Source: Erinaceus europaeus
Taxonomy: Eukaryota > Chordata > Mammalia > Eulipotyphla > Erinaceidae
Direction: 5' to 3'
DNA length: 64,000 bases
Assembly (NCBI RefSeq): GCF_950295315.1
Contig: NC_080171.1
Coordinates: 97,206,752-97,270,751, forward strand
In this document: one piece after another, positions 43,418 to 55,305 of the stretch
Numbering within the stretch: the stretch's first letter is position 1
How the letters are laid out: the number at the start of each line of letters is the position of its first letter
Program-made: the position numbers and the translations under genes
The notes under the pieces: generated by a model
What the model was told of the DNA's origin: nothing
The model's database searches: none
What the model saw: the letters and a program-made list of their open reading frames with translations, nothing else

Positions 43418-44055
43418 GGGGGCCGGGCGATAGCGCAACAGGTTAAGTGCACATGGTGCGAAGCACAAAGACTGGAGTAAGGATCCTGGCTCGAGCCCCA
43501 AGCGGTGAATCAGGTCTGCAGGAGTCTATCTTTCTCTCCCCCTCTCTGTCTTCCCCACCTCTCTTGATTTCTCTCTGTCTTAGCCAACAATAACAACAAC
43601 AAGAGCAACAAAAATGGGAAAAATAGCCTTCAGGAATGATGGATTTGTAGTGCAGGCACCGATTCCCAAAGAACCCTGTAGGCAAGAAAAAAAAAAAAGA
43701 AAGAAAGAAAGAAAAAGAAAGAGGGAGTTGGGTGGTAGCGCAGCGGGTAAAGCACAGGTGACGCAATGCTCAAGGACCGGTGTAAGGATCCTGGTTCCAG
43801 CCCCTGACTCCCCACTTGCAGGGGAATCTCTTCACAAGCAGTGAAGCAGGTCTGCAGGTGTCTATCTTTCTCTCCCCTTTCTTTCTTTTTTAAATATTTA
43901 TTTATTTATTCCTTTTTATTGTCCTTGTTTTTTCTCTCCCCTTTCTATCTTCCCCATCTCTCTCTGTTTCTCTCTGTCCTATCCAACAACAACAATAACT
44001 ACAACAATAAAACAAGGGCAACAAAAGGGAATAAATAAATATTAAAAAAAGAAAG
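43418..44055 (+). mobile_element. Two SINE family A copies in tandem
   Basis: 43418-43698 with 3' extension and GAAA-rich tail. 43724-44055 with a disturbed pyrimidine part: attatttatttattcctttttattgtccttg at about 43895-43930 looks like a scrap of a reversed SINE tail inside it. Confidence 0.85.
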
Positions 44056-44543
44056 AAGGATGAAAGAGAGAGGAGAGAGAGAGAAATAATAAGCATGAAT
44101 CACAAGGACCACTGTCCTCACCTCGGCAACATGACTGGAGCTGCATGATTCTGCTTTCATCACTCACCTGGTCTGCTCTCTGCCCGCATCAAGCTGCTGG
44201 TGCTTCCCTGCCTGGTGGGGTGGCCCAGCCCTTCATTCCTGTGTCTTTCATGTCCTTGCCTAGACTGAGTGGTCATCTCCTTATCCCCACTCTGTAGTTA
44301 GCAGCTTAGCAGCACTTGTTCTCAGGCTGGTTAGGGCCTGTCCCCTTCCTTTTCTGTCATTGACTCTGCAGAATACCAAACCAGATCTCATGTGGCCACA
44401 GGTAGGCTCAGCCCCTGGGCTCCTGGAGCTGGTGTCCCCTGGTGGGAGCTGTCCTCTGGGGAAACTCTAGATTACTGAAGTGGAGACAGAGATGTTGCTA
44501 GGAGGCCACCGAGGATAGTAGTGAGAAAAATTGCTACCTTCTC
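44056..44543. other. Intergenic sequence, no feature seen
   Basis: Short GA-rich edge, then unremarkable single-copy-looking DNA. Confidence 0.5.
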
Positions 44544-44544
44544 T

Positions 44545-44877
44545 TCTCTTTTTTTCCTCCTGGGTTATTTCTGGGGCTCAGTGCCGACACTACGAAGCCA
44601 CTGCTCCTAGAGGCAAATTTTTCCCTTTCGTTGCCCTTGTTGTTTATCATTGTTGTTGTTATTGCTGTCATTGTTGTTGGATAGGACAAAGAGAAATGGA
44701 GAAAGGAGGGAAGACAGACAGGGGGAGAGAAAGATAGACACCTGCAGACCTGCTTCACCATCTGTGAAGTGACCTCCTGGCAGGTGGGGAGCCAGAGGCT
44801 CGAACCGGGATCATTACTCCAGCCCTTGCACTTCACACTATGTGCGCTTAACCCGCTGTACTACAGCCAAGCCCCCA
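44545..44877 (-). mobile_element. SINE family A, long form
   Basis: Includes the 3' extension (ttatttctggggctcagtgccgac); ends cgctgtactacagccaagcccc. Confidence 0.88.
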
Positions 44878-44916
44878 CTCTTCTTCTTTTTTTTTTTTTT
44901 AAGATTGGGTTTTATT

Positions 44917-45197
44917 GGGAGTCGGGCGGTAGCGCAGCAGTTAAGTGCAAGGACCGGCATAAGGATCCCAGTTGAAGCCCCTGGCTCCCCACCTGCAGGG
45001 GAGTTGCTTCACAGGTGGTGAAGCAGGTCTGCAGGTGTCTGTCTTTCTCTCCCCCTCTCTGTCTTCCCCTCCTCTTTCCATTTCTCTCTGTCCTACACAA
45101 CAACAATGACATCAATAACAACAACAATAACTGCAACAATAAAACAAGGGCAACAAAAGGGAAAATGAATAAATATTAAAAATTTTTTAAAAAAAAT
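44917..45197 (+). mobile_element. SINE family A with target duplication
   Basis: Perfect 13-bp flanks attgggttttatt at 44904-44916 and 45198-45210. It inserted at the tail of the family C copy to its right. Confidence 0.93.
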
Positions 45198-45358
45198 ATT
45201 GGGTTTTATTTATTAATAAGAGAGAGAAACAGGATGAGAAGGAAAGACACACAAAAAGAACCAAAACATCATTCTGGCACATGTAATAGTAGAGATTGAA
45301 CTCAGGACCTTGTGACCCTAAGTCCAACATTTTATCCACTACACCACCTCTTGAACCA
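45198..45358 (-). mobile_element. SINE family C
   Basis: ttatttattaataagagagag to ttttatccactacaccacctc. Confidence 0.8.
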
Positions 45359-45606
45359 TGAGCTACTTCTATTTCTAGCCTTTGACTCCTGGACTAATGA
45401 CTCTGGATCTAGGTGGGAATTACAGCATTCTGTCTTCTGATTTAGCTCATGAGTTGTTTGTCCAACCCTGCAAGGTGCTGCCCCAGTCTGCACTGAGTCT
45501 GTGAAACTTCATTGCACTCTTTGGGAAGGCCAGTTGCTTTGATCCCCTGGCAGGAAAGTCCCCAGGAAATTGGTGAATTCTTCCAGGCCACTCCTCACAC
45601 TTTATT

Positions 45607-45880
45607 TATTTATTTAATTTTATTTTTAAAAATATTTATTCCTTTTTGTTGCCCTTGTTGTTTTATTGTTGTAGTTATTATTGTTGTTGATGATGTCATC
45701 ATTGTTGGAGAGGACAGAGAGAAATGGAGAGAGGAGGGGGAGACAGAGAGGGGGAGAGAAAGACACCTGCAGTCCTGCTTCACTGCTTGTGAAGTGACTC
45801 CTCTGCAGGTGGGGAGCCGGGGGCTCAAACCAGGATCCTTCCACCTGTCCTTGCTCTTTGTGCCAATGTGCGCTTAACCC
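45607..45880 (-). mobile_element. SINE family A with target duplication
   Basis: cctcacactttattt occurs on both sides (about 45593 and 45881). The tRNA head end is shortened. Confidence 0.9.
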
Positions 45881-45889
45881 CTCACACTT

Positions 45890-46785
45890 TATTTTTATGC
45901 AGAATAAAATCCCTGCTCAGAAGCAAAGCTGGGAGGATTCCAAAGTGGTGAATAAAATGCTAAACCATGGATGGTACCACCAGCAGAAGCATGTCAGGGA
46001 GGGAAAGCAAAGCCTTGTTCAGAATGAGTGACTGAGCTAATGAGAGCAAGAACTCTCCTTCTGCGATGGGAGGGGTGAGCAACTCACCTGCTGCGAGGCA
46101 GCGGGTCTCCCTGTGTGGTCTCTCTGGGGAATGGTGCCAGATGGTGGGCTCATGTGGTGGCCTGTGGAAGAGAAAGGTCACCAGGGTCCATCTGGTTTAG
46201 ATTAGGAAAGAGGCCGCACAGCCAACAGAACCCTGCAATAGGATACTGAAGTATATATACTACTGGCCCTGCCAACTGAAAACGAATTGCTTCTGATAAA
46301 AGAACAGGCCCCAGGTGTACTCCAGGTGTGCTCCAGCAAAGCAACCACATCTGGGGCAGTAGCTGTCCTTGCAGTCACCACCTGAGAGACTTTTGCTAGT
46401 GTGCCGTCATTCTCTGAGATCCAGTTTTCTGACACACAGACCCAGTGGGTGGGCTGAGTGGGGCTGTGGTGGGATTCATTCCGCTGCAAGTTCCAGGTCC
46501 TCGATGGTGTGAATCTCTGTTCCTCCACAGGGGCGTTGTTACCTTCTGCTTTGCTACTTCACATGGGTGTCTTTCACTTCACTTTCCCACCATGACAGTC
46601 CTGTCCCCACAGCTCAGAGCCCTGCCTATGGCTGGCTAGGATGTTTCATGTGCTGCATTCCAAAACTGAGACGATAACCAGGAACCGTGTTCAAGGACCT
46701 ACTGGACTCGTGCTCTAAACCTGAGTGGAAGCCTCCTGTTTACCCAATGTGATGGCCTGCAATATTTTTAAAATATGCCATACAG
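45890..46785. other. Intergenic sequence, no gene seen
   Basis: Nearly 0.9 kb without a recognised SINE. Short frames on both strands lack family resemblance. Confidence 0.5.
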
Positions 46786-47160
46786 CCTTTGACATCTCAC
46801 TTGTCAAGGAGTGGTGTTCAGTCCCTCTTCTCTTGAATCTGGGTGGCTTGTGACTGCTGTAAGCAGCAGCACATAAAGGCATTGAGGCCAGGCCACACCA
46901 CTCTGCACTTGCCTCCTTGTTTGTGGGTGCACCTGCTCACAGAGCCATGAGTTACTCTGTCAGAAACCTGACTGCTGATATTAGCGCCTCTGAAGCTCTG
47001 ACCAATAGTCCCAGCTGAGCCCATCTGCCAGCTACCTCACCAAGCCCCAGGCACACCCGAGAGCTCTCTCACCCTTCAGAGAAACCCATCTGAGTGCATT
47101 GACTGATGTCAATTGACACAGCAGGAAGCAGGGGTTTCTCCCACTGTGTGTAGCCTGTCA
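46786..47160 (+). mobile_element. Ancient interspersed repeat, family uncertain
   Basis: tgtcaaggagtggtgttcagtccctcttctcttgaatctgggtggcttgtgactgc resembles an old mammalian LTR or L1 3' consensus. It is a non-coding remnant. Confidence 0.45.
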
Positions 47161-47359
47161 CACAACAATGCCATGGGAAGAAATGGTGTGTCTTGTGACA
47201 CAGCTATAGAGATCCAGAAACCCTTGCTCTCAGTGAACCACAGTGACATTGGAATCTATTGGAGTTAATGCTAGTTGAGGACCAGACAGCATTCAATACT
47301 CCTTTTATCATCTAGTTATTAGGAGAAATCATAATATATATGTATGTGTATACATATAT

Positions 47360-47652
47360 TTTTAATATTTATTTATTTATTTTCCCTTTTGTTGCCCTTG
47401 TTTTGTTGTTGTCGTTATTGTTGATGTTTTCGTTGTTGGATAAGACAAAGAGAAATAGAGAGAGGAGGGGAAGACAGAGAGGGGGAGAGAAAGATAGACA
47501 CCTGCAGACCTGCTTCACCGCCTGTGAAGGGACTCTGCTGCAGGTGGGGAGCCGGGGGCTAGAACTGGGATCCTTACACGTGGCACAAAGCGCTGGTCCT
47601 TGCGCTTTGTGCCATGTGTGCTTAACCCGCTGCACTACTGCCCAATTCCCTT
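47360..47652 (-). mobile_element. SINE family A
   Basis: Full body; the tRNA part holds a partial repeat (cgtggcacaaagcgctggtccttgcgctttgtgcc). Confidence 0.9.
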
Positions 47653-48315
47653 CATTTATTTATTTATTTATTTATTTTACCAGAGTACTTCTCAGCTCTG
47701 GCTTATGTTGGTGTAGGGGATTGAACCTGGGACTATGGAGCCTTAGGCATTAGAGTCTGTTTGCATAATCATTACGCTATCAACCCCCACCCCCATAACA
47801 TATTTTTTATGTTTTTCTTTTCTTTTTGCCTCCAGGTTATTGCTGAGGCATGGTGCCAGCACTACAAATCCATTGCTCTTGATGGCCATTTTTTCCATTT
47901 TATTGGGTAGGACAGAGAGAAATAAGAGGGGAGGGGAAGAAAAAGAGGGAGAAAGACCTGCTGACCTGCTTCACTGCTTGTGAAGTGTTCCCCCCTGCTG
48001 GTGGGGAGCCAGGGGCTTGAACCGGGGTCCTTGTGTAGGTTCTTGTGCTTATACTATGTGCACTTAACTGAGTGCAGCTGGCCCCCTGTTTTTCTATGCA
48101 AAAATGTGTCATGACATATATATATATATATCATAAATATTATATAATTATACACTTTTAGAAAATATCTTAAATGTTTAATTTTTATAAATAATTTATA
48201 AAATTCATATTATATAGCTAGAGCATCATTCTAGCACATGTAGTGCCAGGGATAGAATTCAGGACTTCAGGTTTGCAAATCCAAGGCTTTATCTACTGCA
48301 CCACCTCCCAGACCA
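47653..48315 (-). mobile_element. SINE D, A-like and C copies in a row
   Basis: 47653-47797 family D; 47815-48095 long form with shortened tail; 48180-48315 family C. An (AT)n tract lies at 48117-48132. Confidence 0.8.
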
Positions 48316-49238
48316 TTGTTTCTGTCTAATGCAAGCCACACCAGTAGATGACCTCAGATCTTGAGTGAGGAAAACAAGTTGGGGGGTGGTGGTGTGCATC
48401 TTGCCTCTTTCCTTCAAGGAGCTTTGTGCCCATGCACTTCTCTGTTTGGGAAGTGACTAAGGGGTTTGTGTGTAGCAGACCTAGTCTTTTTATGCAAGTC
48501 AGGATTTTATTAGGCTGTCCACTTCATTAAGCCCTGAGGGCACCTGATTAATCAATCAATCGATTGATTCTGTTCTCCTGGAATATGGATTTCTCTGGGC
48601 TGTCTCCTCCTGTCTCCAGAAGATGGGGGTGGGGGGCTAGGGGGTGGGGTGGGGTAGGCAGAGGAGCAGCATCCCATTACCTCCACCCCACATTCCAATT
48701 TCTTGGATCTTTCACGTCCTTCCTTCTGTATTACACTAAGCTTGGGGATTCTCAGTTTCACTCAGCGTAGACTGCCTTTGGGACCGGGATTCAATGAACC
48801 AAGTGAGAAAAGCCTTAGAGAGAGCCTTTCCTAGTTGCTTGAGTACACACAAAAGATACAGACTCTCTGCTTTGGGCCCTCCCACATTTACACATTTGGC
48901 TGGAAGCAACATTCCACCCTGTCCATTATGCTGTGGCTCCCTGAGGATCCAGTCCCAGATGCATCTCCCTGGCGATAGAAGTTGACACCTTGCAAATCTT
49001 TGGTGTGTGTGATGCCTCCTCCTGGCTCACAGGATGCCTGATGTCCTGAAATTTGCTGGATCTCGAGTCTGTAGTAGGTCTAGAAGCAAGGAGTTGGGGG
49101 ACGGTCTTGAGGAAGAGGGACATGGCTCTGTCCTCGATGTATCAGAAGTGTTCCAGGTGTGAGAGAATCTCTGGCTGCTCAGTCAGACCTTGCTCAGGAA
49201 TTCACATCCTGAGATCTTCTTTTTGCTTTCTTTCTTTT
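48316..49238. other. Intergenic sequence with a perfect palindrome
   Basis: No gene recognised. It holds the 16-bp palindrome aatcaatcgattgatt (48554-48569) and a G-rich run near 48620-48655. Confidence 0.55.
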
Positions 49239-49239
49239 T

Positions 49240-49672
49240 AAGCAGTTTTATTTTATTATTGGATAGAGACAGAAAAATTGAGAGGGAAGGGAGAGATAGA
49301 GAGGGAGATGAAGAGACACGTGCAGTACTGCTTCACCTCTTGTGAAACTTTCCCCCTGCAGGTGGGAACCAGGGTCTTTACACATGATAATATGTGTGTC
49401 CAGCCAGGTGCACCACCACCTGGCCTGTCATCCTTTTTCTTTCTGGTCTTTATTTCTTTTTTTTTTTTTTTTTAATTATCTTTGTTTATTGGATAGAAAC
49501 AGCCAGAAAACAGAGGGGAAGGGGAGATAGAGAGGGAGCGAGACAGAGACACCTGCAGCCCTGCTTCACCACTCATGAACATTTCCCTCTGCAGGTGGGG
49601 ACCAGGGGCTTGAACACAGATCCTTTTGCATTGTAATGTGTGTGCTCAACCAGGTGCACCCCCACCCTCCAC
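49240..49672 (-). mobile_element. Two SINE family B copies
   Basis: 49240-49428 and 49450-49672; both end in caccaggtgc/caccacc-type heads, the second with cacccccaccctcc. Confidence 0.82.
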
Positions 49673-49674
49673 CT

Positions 49675-50172
49675 TTAAAAAATTTTTTTGATAGAGTCAG
49701 AAAGAAATTAAGAGAGGAGAGGAGGGTGAGATAGAGAGGATAAGGGAGGGGGCAGGTGGTGGTGCACTGAGTTAAGCACACATAGTATGAAGCACAAGGA
49801 CCCGTGCAAGGATCCCAGTTCAAGCCTTGAGCCCCCCACCTGCAGGGGGGGTCACTTCACAAGCCCCGAAGCAGGTCTGCAGGTGTCTATCTTTCTCTTT
49901 CCCTCTCTATCTCCCCTCCCCTCTCCATTTCTCTCTGTCCTATCCAATAAAAATGGAAAAATTGTCTGCCAAGAGCAGTGGATATGTAGTGCTGGCACTG
50001 AGCCCCAGTGATAATCCTGGAGGAGAGAGAGAGAGAGAGACCTGCAGCCCTGCAGCCCTGCTTCACCACTTGTGAAGCTTTCCCCCTGCAGTGGAGACCA
50101 GAGGTTTGAACCTGGCTCCTTGCACACTTTAATAGGTATGCTTAACCAGTTGCACCACCAACTGCCCCCTTA
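49675..50172. mobile_element. Family B SINE (-) split by family A (+)
   Basis: The left part of the - strand copy is 49675-49745 and the right part 50036-50172. A + strand family A with 3' extension (49746-50035) sits between. The pair could fold as an inverted structure only weakly, as the families differ. Confidence 0.8.
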
Positions 50173-50399
50173 TTTTATCTTTATAAGCTTTCCATTGCAC
50201 TTAGAGGCAACTGGGCAGTCCCACTATCCCCCATGCTCTATGCCTAGACATGGTCTATGCAAGCAGCTACTTGGTCACCCAAGCATCTATAGGGCTTGAC
50301 TCTGGAGGTGTAAAGAAGATCCCCTAGGTGTTCGCTTCACTGTTGCATGGCATGGACCACTCACCAGAGGCCCCTTTATTTCTCAACACAGTATTTAAA

Positions 50400-50790
50400 A
50401 AATATATAAATTGCCTCTGAGGTGATTATTGGGGCTTGGTTCTGGTTTGAAAATCCACAATCCCCATGGCTGTTTTGTTTTGTCTTGTTTTATTTTGCCT
50501 CCAGGGTTATTGCTGGGGCTTGGTGACTGCACTAGGAATCCACTGCTCCTGGAAGCCATTTCCCCCCATTTTTGCTCTCTTGTTGCTGTTATTATTGTTA
50601 TTGTTGGATAGAACAGAGAGAAATCGAGAGAAGAGGGGGAAAACAGAGGGGGAGAGAAAGACACCTACAGACCTGCTTCACCGCTTGTGAAGCAACCCCC
50701 CTGCAGGTGGGGAGCTGGGGGCTCAAACTGGGATCCTTGCACTGGTCCTTGCACTTTGCGCCATGTGCGCTTAATCTGCTGCACTGCTGC
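50400..50790 (-). mobile_element. SINE family A, long form, with partial extra 3' end
   Basis: 50500-50790 is a complete reversed copy; 50400-50460 repeats part of the 3' extension (gattattggggcttggttctgg). Confidence 0.82.
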
Positions 50791-50829
50791 CTGACCCTTG
50801 CTGTTCTTCTCCCCCCCTTTCCTTTCTTC

Positions 50830-51375
50830 TCTTTTATTTTAGAGAGAAGTTGAGAGGGGAGGGTGCATAGATGGAGAAAAAAGACACCTGCAGGGGACCG
50901 GGTGGTAAAGCAGCGGATTAAGCGCACATGGCACAAAGTGCACTGGCTGGCGTAAGCATCCCAGTTCGATCCCCACCTGCAGGGCAGTCGCTTCACAGGT
51001 GGTGAAGCAGGTCTACCGGTGTCTCTCTGTCTCACTCCCTCTCTGTCTTCCCCTCCTCTCTCGATTTCTCTCTGTCCTATCCAGCAGTAACAACAATGGC
51101 AGCAATAACAATAACGACAAGAACAAGGGCAACAAAATGAGAAAAAATGACCTCCAGGAGCACTGGATTCATAGTGCAGGCAGTGAGCCCTAGCAGGAAA
51201 CTTGAAGGAAAAAAAAAAAAAAAAAGAAAGAAAAAGAAAGAAAGAAAGACGCCTGCAGCTTTGCTTCATCACTCATGAAGCTTTCCCCTGCAGGTAGACA
51301 CTGGCGGCTTCAACCCGGATCCTGGCGCATGGCAATGTATGTGCTCAACCAGGTGCGCCACCTTCTGTTCCCAGT
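50830..51375. mobile_element. Family B SINE (-) split by family A (+)
   Basis: Left part 50830-50892 and right part 51240-51375 belong to one - strand copy. The + strand family A (50893-51215) with an A-run lies inside. The repeated aagacacctgcag / aagacgcctgcag at the two junctions is the likely target duplication. Confidence 0.85.
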
Positions 51376-51644
51376 TGGTTTCCTCCAGTTCTTGTTTGTG
51401 GCTTGGTCTTTAGGGAAGAGGCCAGTCATGTGTCTACCAGTTCTCCTTTTGCACTGATGTGGAGATGAAGCCTCCTGGCTAATCCAGCTGCCTCAATTGG
51501 GCTGAAGCCCTGATGCCAGATTTCCATCCTTAATGCTCTGCTCTCCTGGAAGCAGCACCTCTAGCGACGACTGTATCATAAGCGTTTGGTCAAGAAAATG
51601 AAGCTTCTGTGAGGGCCATGGGAAAATTTCTTTTCTTTTTAACT

Positions 51645-51955
51645 TTTTAAAATTATTTTTCTTTATTGGATAGAGACAGCCAGAAATCAAGAGGGTAGGG
51701 GGAGATAGAGAGAGAGAAAGAAAGAGAGATGCCTGCAGCCCTTCCTCACCACTTGCAAAGTTTTCTCTGTGCAGGTGGGGCCAGGGGCTCAAACCCAGGT
51801 CCTTGTGCATTGTAACCTGTGTGCTCTATCAGGTGCACCACCACCTGGCCCTGAGACACAGATTTCTTTGTATGGATGGGGGTGTGTGCCAGGGCTTGAA
51901 CCCAGGGCCTCATACATGAGAAGCACGGACCTTACACTGAGTTACACCCTGGTTC
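51645..51955 (-). mobile_element. SINE family B plus an old SINE scrap
   Basis: 51645-51855 is family B (ttattggatagagacagcc to caccaccacctggccc). 51856-51955 (gcttgaacccagggcctcatac) is an older reversed head. Confidence 0.78.
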
Positions 51956-52485
51956 CTGGGATAGGGGTTTCTTAGAGGATTAGTGCCTGACACAAAGTGG
52001 GAGGGGTTGGGGAGGTGATGGCCCGGAGAAGGGAGTTGAGGGTTGCAGGTGTCTGCACCCAACTCTGAGCAGCAAGACAGGTAACGAGCCTGTGGGAGCT
52101 GTGATCTCTGTGTGACCTCCAGACTCTGGATGGGGTTCAGGGCCCTGCTGGTCAACAGACTGTGTGCCACAGACCAGTCCATCTGCCACCCTCTGTGGCC
52201 ACCTCTCTCCATGTCTGCCCACTGTGACCTTCACAGAGTCAAGGTCGCTGCGTCACTTCTGCAGGAACCACATTGGGAACATTGGGGAAGAATAATTGGT
52301 TGTTATTCACACACCTCCTTACTTGGATCTCTCCTTGCCTTCTCTCCTGGGCTGGGCTTCTCTTCCCCCATCCTGTGCTTGCAGACTGTATGCTCTGTGT
52401 ACTGGGCTGGGTCTGTCCTATTCATCATGGAAGTCACCAACAACGGACCTGACCTGCAGTCTGCAAGGACGTTTCCATCAGCAGG
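51956..52485. other. Intergenic sequence, no gene seen
   Basis: No exon or repeat recognised. Confidence 0.5.
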
Positions 52486-52655
52486 ACCCTGGTTCAAGTC
52501 CCTGCTCCCCATCTGCAGGGGGGATGTTTCACAAGTGGTGAAGTAGGGCCACAGGAATGACTCTCTCTCCCCCCCTCAGTTTCTCTTTGTTGTATCAAAT
52601 AAAAAGAAAGAAAATGGTTGCTAGGAGTAGTGGATTCACCTCATGGTGAGATCCA
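52486..52655 (+). mobile_element. SINE, 5'-truncated B/A-like
   Basis: ccctggttcaagtccctgctcccc, pyrimidine part, then ggttgctaggagtagtggattc. Confidence 0.75.
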
Positions 52656-53154
52656 TCAATATCCATGTTGGAAAAAAAAAAAAAAAAGAAAAGAAAGAAA
52701 ACAAAAAAACCCCTTATCTCTAGAAACAATTTGATACAAATGCACAGAAACAGGCACCTGGCAGTCATGGGGTCTTGGGGCTAGTGATGGACCCAGAGTC
52801 AGAAACTGACAGAATGACCAACATCAGGATTGGAAGGGCCAAGGGCACCCAGTGGGTTACCTAGAGAGCTGAGTGAATGTCTGAAGTTGAGAGATTTGTC
52901 TTATTTCACTCTTCTTGGCAAGATATCATAGTCTGTGGTCAACACTGCATTTCTTCCCACTTTGCAGACAAGAGAGCAAAGGTTCCAGGAAGGGCACCTG
53001 GCTTCTGGCTGCAGGGCCAGAACTCATGCTCAGCTTGGTCTCATTCCAGGAAATGACAAATAAACGAGGCTGGACAACTGGGTAATAATGAGGGAAATCA
53101 GGGGAATGTCCAGTAAGTCATTTGTGGTTTATTAGTTTGTTTGGCTTTTCTTTT
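52656..53154. other. Intergenic sequence
   Basis: A-run at 52672-52690. ctttgcagacaagagagcaaagg near 52960 may be an old MIR/L2 scrap. No gene. Confidence 0.5.
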
Positions 53155-54000
53155 TAAAGCAACATACAAACTTTATTTAAAAAAACTAATAGGTAAATTC
53201 AAACAAACACTAAATATTAAGAGAAAAAAAATGAACTAGAAGAAATTTTGTCTTAAACATCTTGCATGAACTACTTGCAGTTGAATTTTTAAAAATATTT
53301 ATTCATTTATTCCCTTTTGTTGCCCTTGTTGTAGTTATTATTGTTGTTGTTATTGATGTAATCGTTGCCAGATAGGACAGAGAGAAATGGAGAGAGGAGG
53401 GGAAGACAGAGAGGGGGAGAGAAAGACTGACACCTGCAGACCTGCTTCACCGCCTACAAAGCGACTCCCCTGCAAGTGAGGAGCGGGGGCTTGAACCAAG
53501 ATCCCCACGCTGGTCCCTGCGCTCTGCGTCACCTGCACTTAACATGCTGCACTACTGCCTGACTCCTCTTGCAGTTGAATTTAACTGAGCTCTGTTGCTG
53601 TGAAGCCTCCAGCTCACGAGCAGATATGGATGGACAAATCGCACATTTTTTTTCAAGTATTCACTAAACACTACCTTATATACATATATACATTAAATGT
53701 GAAAAAGATTTAACTGATGTCTCCTATGCTTCATTTTTGTCGATCTCTTGGAAGAGGCCATCTGGAGAGAAGAACATGTGCTCGTTAGCCTTGGCTGCTG
53801 AACACCAAGTGTTCTCCACTCCTCTTCAGATGTCAGATGTGTTTTGGGTGCTGGTCTGGAAAGTTCTCTGGCTCACATGCTAGTGCTTGTCAAAGTACTT
53901 ATCTGAGTAGTAGACCTGCTTGTGGGCCATTCTGTGGTGGTGAAGCAGAAGGGAAGAAGCGAGGGGACACAGCACCACATCCAGGCAAAGCAACGGACTC
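53155..54000 (-). pseudogene. CKS2 processed pseudogene, split by a SINE
   Basis: The parent CKS2 encodes a small CDK-binding subunit. On the - strand an ATG at 53930-53928 opens MAHKQVYYSDKYFDKH, a near match to the CKS2 N-terminus, then an in-frame stop. Further pieces matching SEEEW..LGVQQ and the FRRPLPKDQQK end are recognisable in shifted frames down to a TGA at 53733-53731, so the coding part is about 200 bp with an internal loss. The 3'UTR follows and reaches AATAAA and an A-rich tail near 53155 (aaagcaacatacaaactttatttaaa on +). There are no introns, as expected for a retrocopy. A family A SINE at 53288-53574 interrupts the 3'UTR part. It makes no functional protein. Confidence 0.85.
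53288..53574 (-). mobile_element. SINE family A inside the CKS2 pseudogene
   Basis: Full family A body. The target repeat cttgcagttgaattt occurs at both edges (left 53274-53288, right 53567-53581), so the SINE is younger than the retrocopy. Confidence 0.9.
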
Positions 54001-54007
54001 TTATTTG

Positions 54008-54650
54008 TTTTTTGGGGGGAGGGCGGTAGTAGGAATTGAACCCAGGGCCTATTACTTGCAAGTTATATGCCCCAACACTGAGCTATGATTCTGACTGAGT
54101 TGTTAGACTTTTCTATTGCCTTTGTTCACTTATTTTCATCACCAAGGCTTCACCATTCCCAAACAACTTTTTTTTAAAAAAATATTTATTTATGTGATCT
54201 GGGAGGTGGTGCAGTGGATAAAACACTGAGCAAGCTTGAGTGGATCTCAAGCATGAGGTCCTGAGTTCGATCCCTGGCAGCATATGTACCAGCATGATAT
54301 CTGATTCTTTTCTATCTCTCTCCTTCTATATTCTTCATTAATAAATGAATATTTTAAAATAAAACGTTACTTATTATTTATTTATGATAGAGGAGGAGAG
54401 AACCAGAGCATCACTCTGGAATGTGCAGTGTTGGGGCTTGAACTTGGGACCTCATGCTATATCTACTATGCCACTTCCCAAACTGCAGTTTTTTAAAAAA
54501 TATATAAAGAGTGAGACAGAGAAACAGGGAGAGAGGAAAGACACTGCAGCACCAAAGCTTTCTTCAGCATGCTGGGGGTCTAGGCTTGAACCTGGGTTAG
54601 CACATGACAAAGCAGTACACTATCCAGGTGAACTATCTTACTAGCCCAGA
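54008..54650. mobile_element. Cluster of old and young SINEs
   Basis: 54008-54095 old reversed head; 54190-54366 family C (+); 54367-54490 family C (-); 54491-54650 family B (-). The two family C copies are tail to tail and could form a short hairpin. Confidence 0.72.
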
Positions 54651-54654
54651 TATG

Positions 54655-55117
54655 ATAGTGCTACTTAATATTACTATTAATTTTTAGTGCTTTTTTTAAT
54701 TGGGGGAGTAATGGTTTACCATCAACAGTAAAATACTGTTGGTACATGTGTAACATTTCTCAGTTTTCCACATAACAGTTCAACCCAGACTCGGTCCTTC
54801 TCTACCTTCCTGTTCCAGGACCTGAACCCTCCACCCCCTACCCCAGAGTCTTTTACTTTGGTGCAGTACACCAACTCCAGTCCAAGTTCTGCTTAGTGTT
54901 TTCCCTTCTGTTCTTGTTTTTCAACTCCTGTCTGTGAGTGAGATCATCCCATATTTATCCTTCTCTTTCTGACTGATCTTACTAACATGATTCCTCCATC
55001 TCCACCCAAGATGGGGTGAATAAGGTGAAGTCACCATTTTCAATAGCTGAGTAGTATTCCATTGTGTATGTAGATCACAAGTTTCTCAGCCACTCATCTG
55101 TGTTGGGAACCCAGTGC
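54655..55117 (-). mobile_element. Older L1 fragment: ORF2 end plus 3'UTR
   Basis: Runs from agctgagtagtattccattgtg (ORF2 C-terminal coding, - strand) through the old 3'UTR, which continues past the point where the young L1 carries its internal A-run. At the codon where the young ORF2 has TGA, this copy has CCA, so the early stop is not ancestral. Its own frame is broken shortly after. Confidence 0.8.
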
Positions 55118-55286
55118 TGACCCCAGCATCCCACCACTCACAAACAACATGGCCATGGACAGGTTACTTCACTTCCCTTGGCCTCTGCTTTCTCATCTGT
55201 GTTACAGGGATAATAACAGTATAATACAGGGATAATAACAGGGTTGTTGTGTGGATTAACTAAATTAGTATCTGTAAGCAGAAAAT
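55118..55286 (+). mobile_element. MIR
   Basis: ggacaggttacttcacttccc...ctttctcatctgtgttacagg...ggttgttgtgtggattaac. The segment tacagggataataacag is doubled. Confidence 0.82.
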
Positions 55287-55305
55287 AGAAAGATCTACAC
55301 CAACT

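Noticed and set aside
44917..45000. tRNA-like A and B boxes
   Set aside because: These belong to SINE heads. No cloverleaf or anticodon arm is intact, so no tRNA gene is called here or at the other SINEs.
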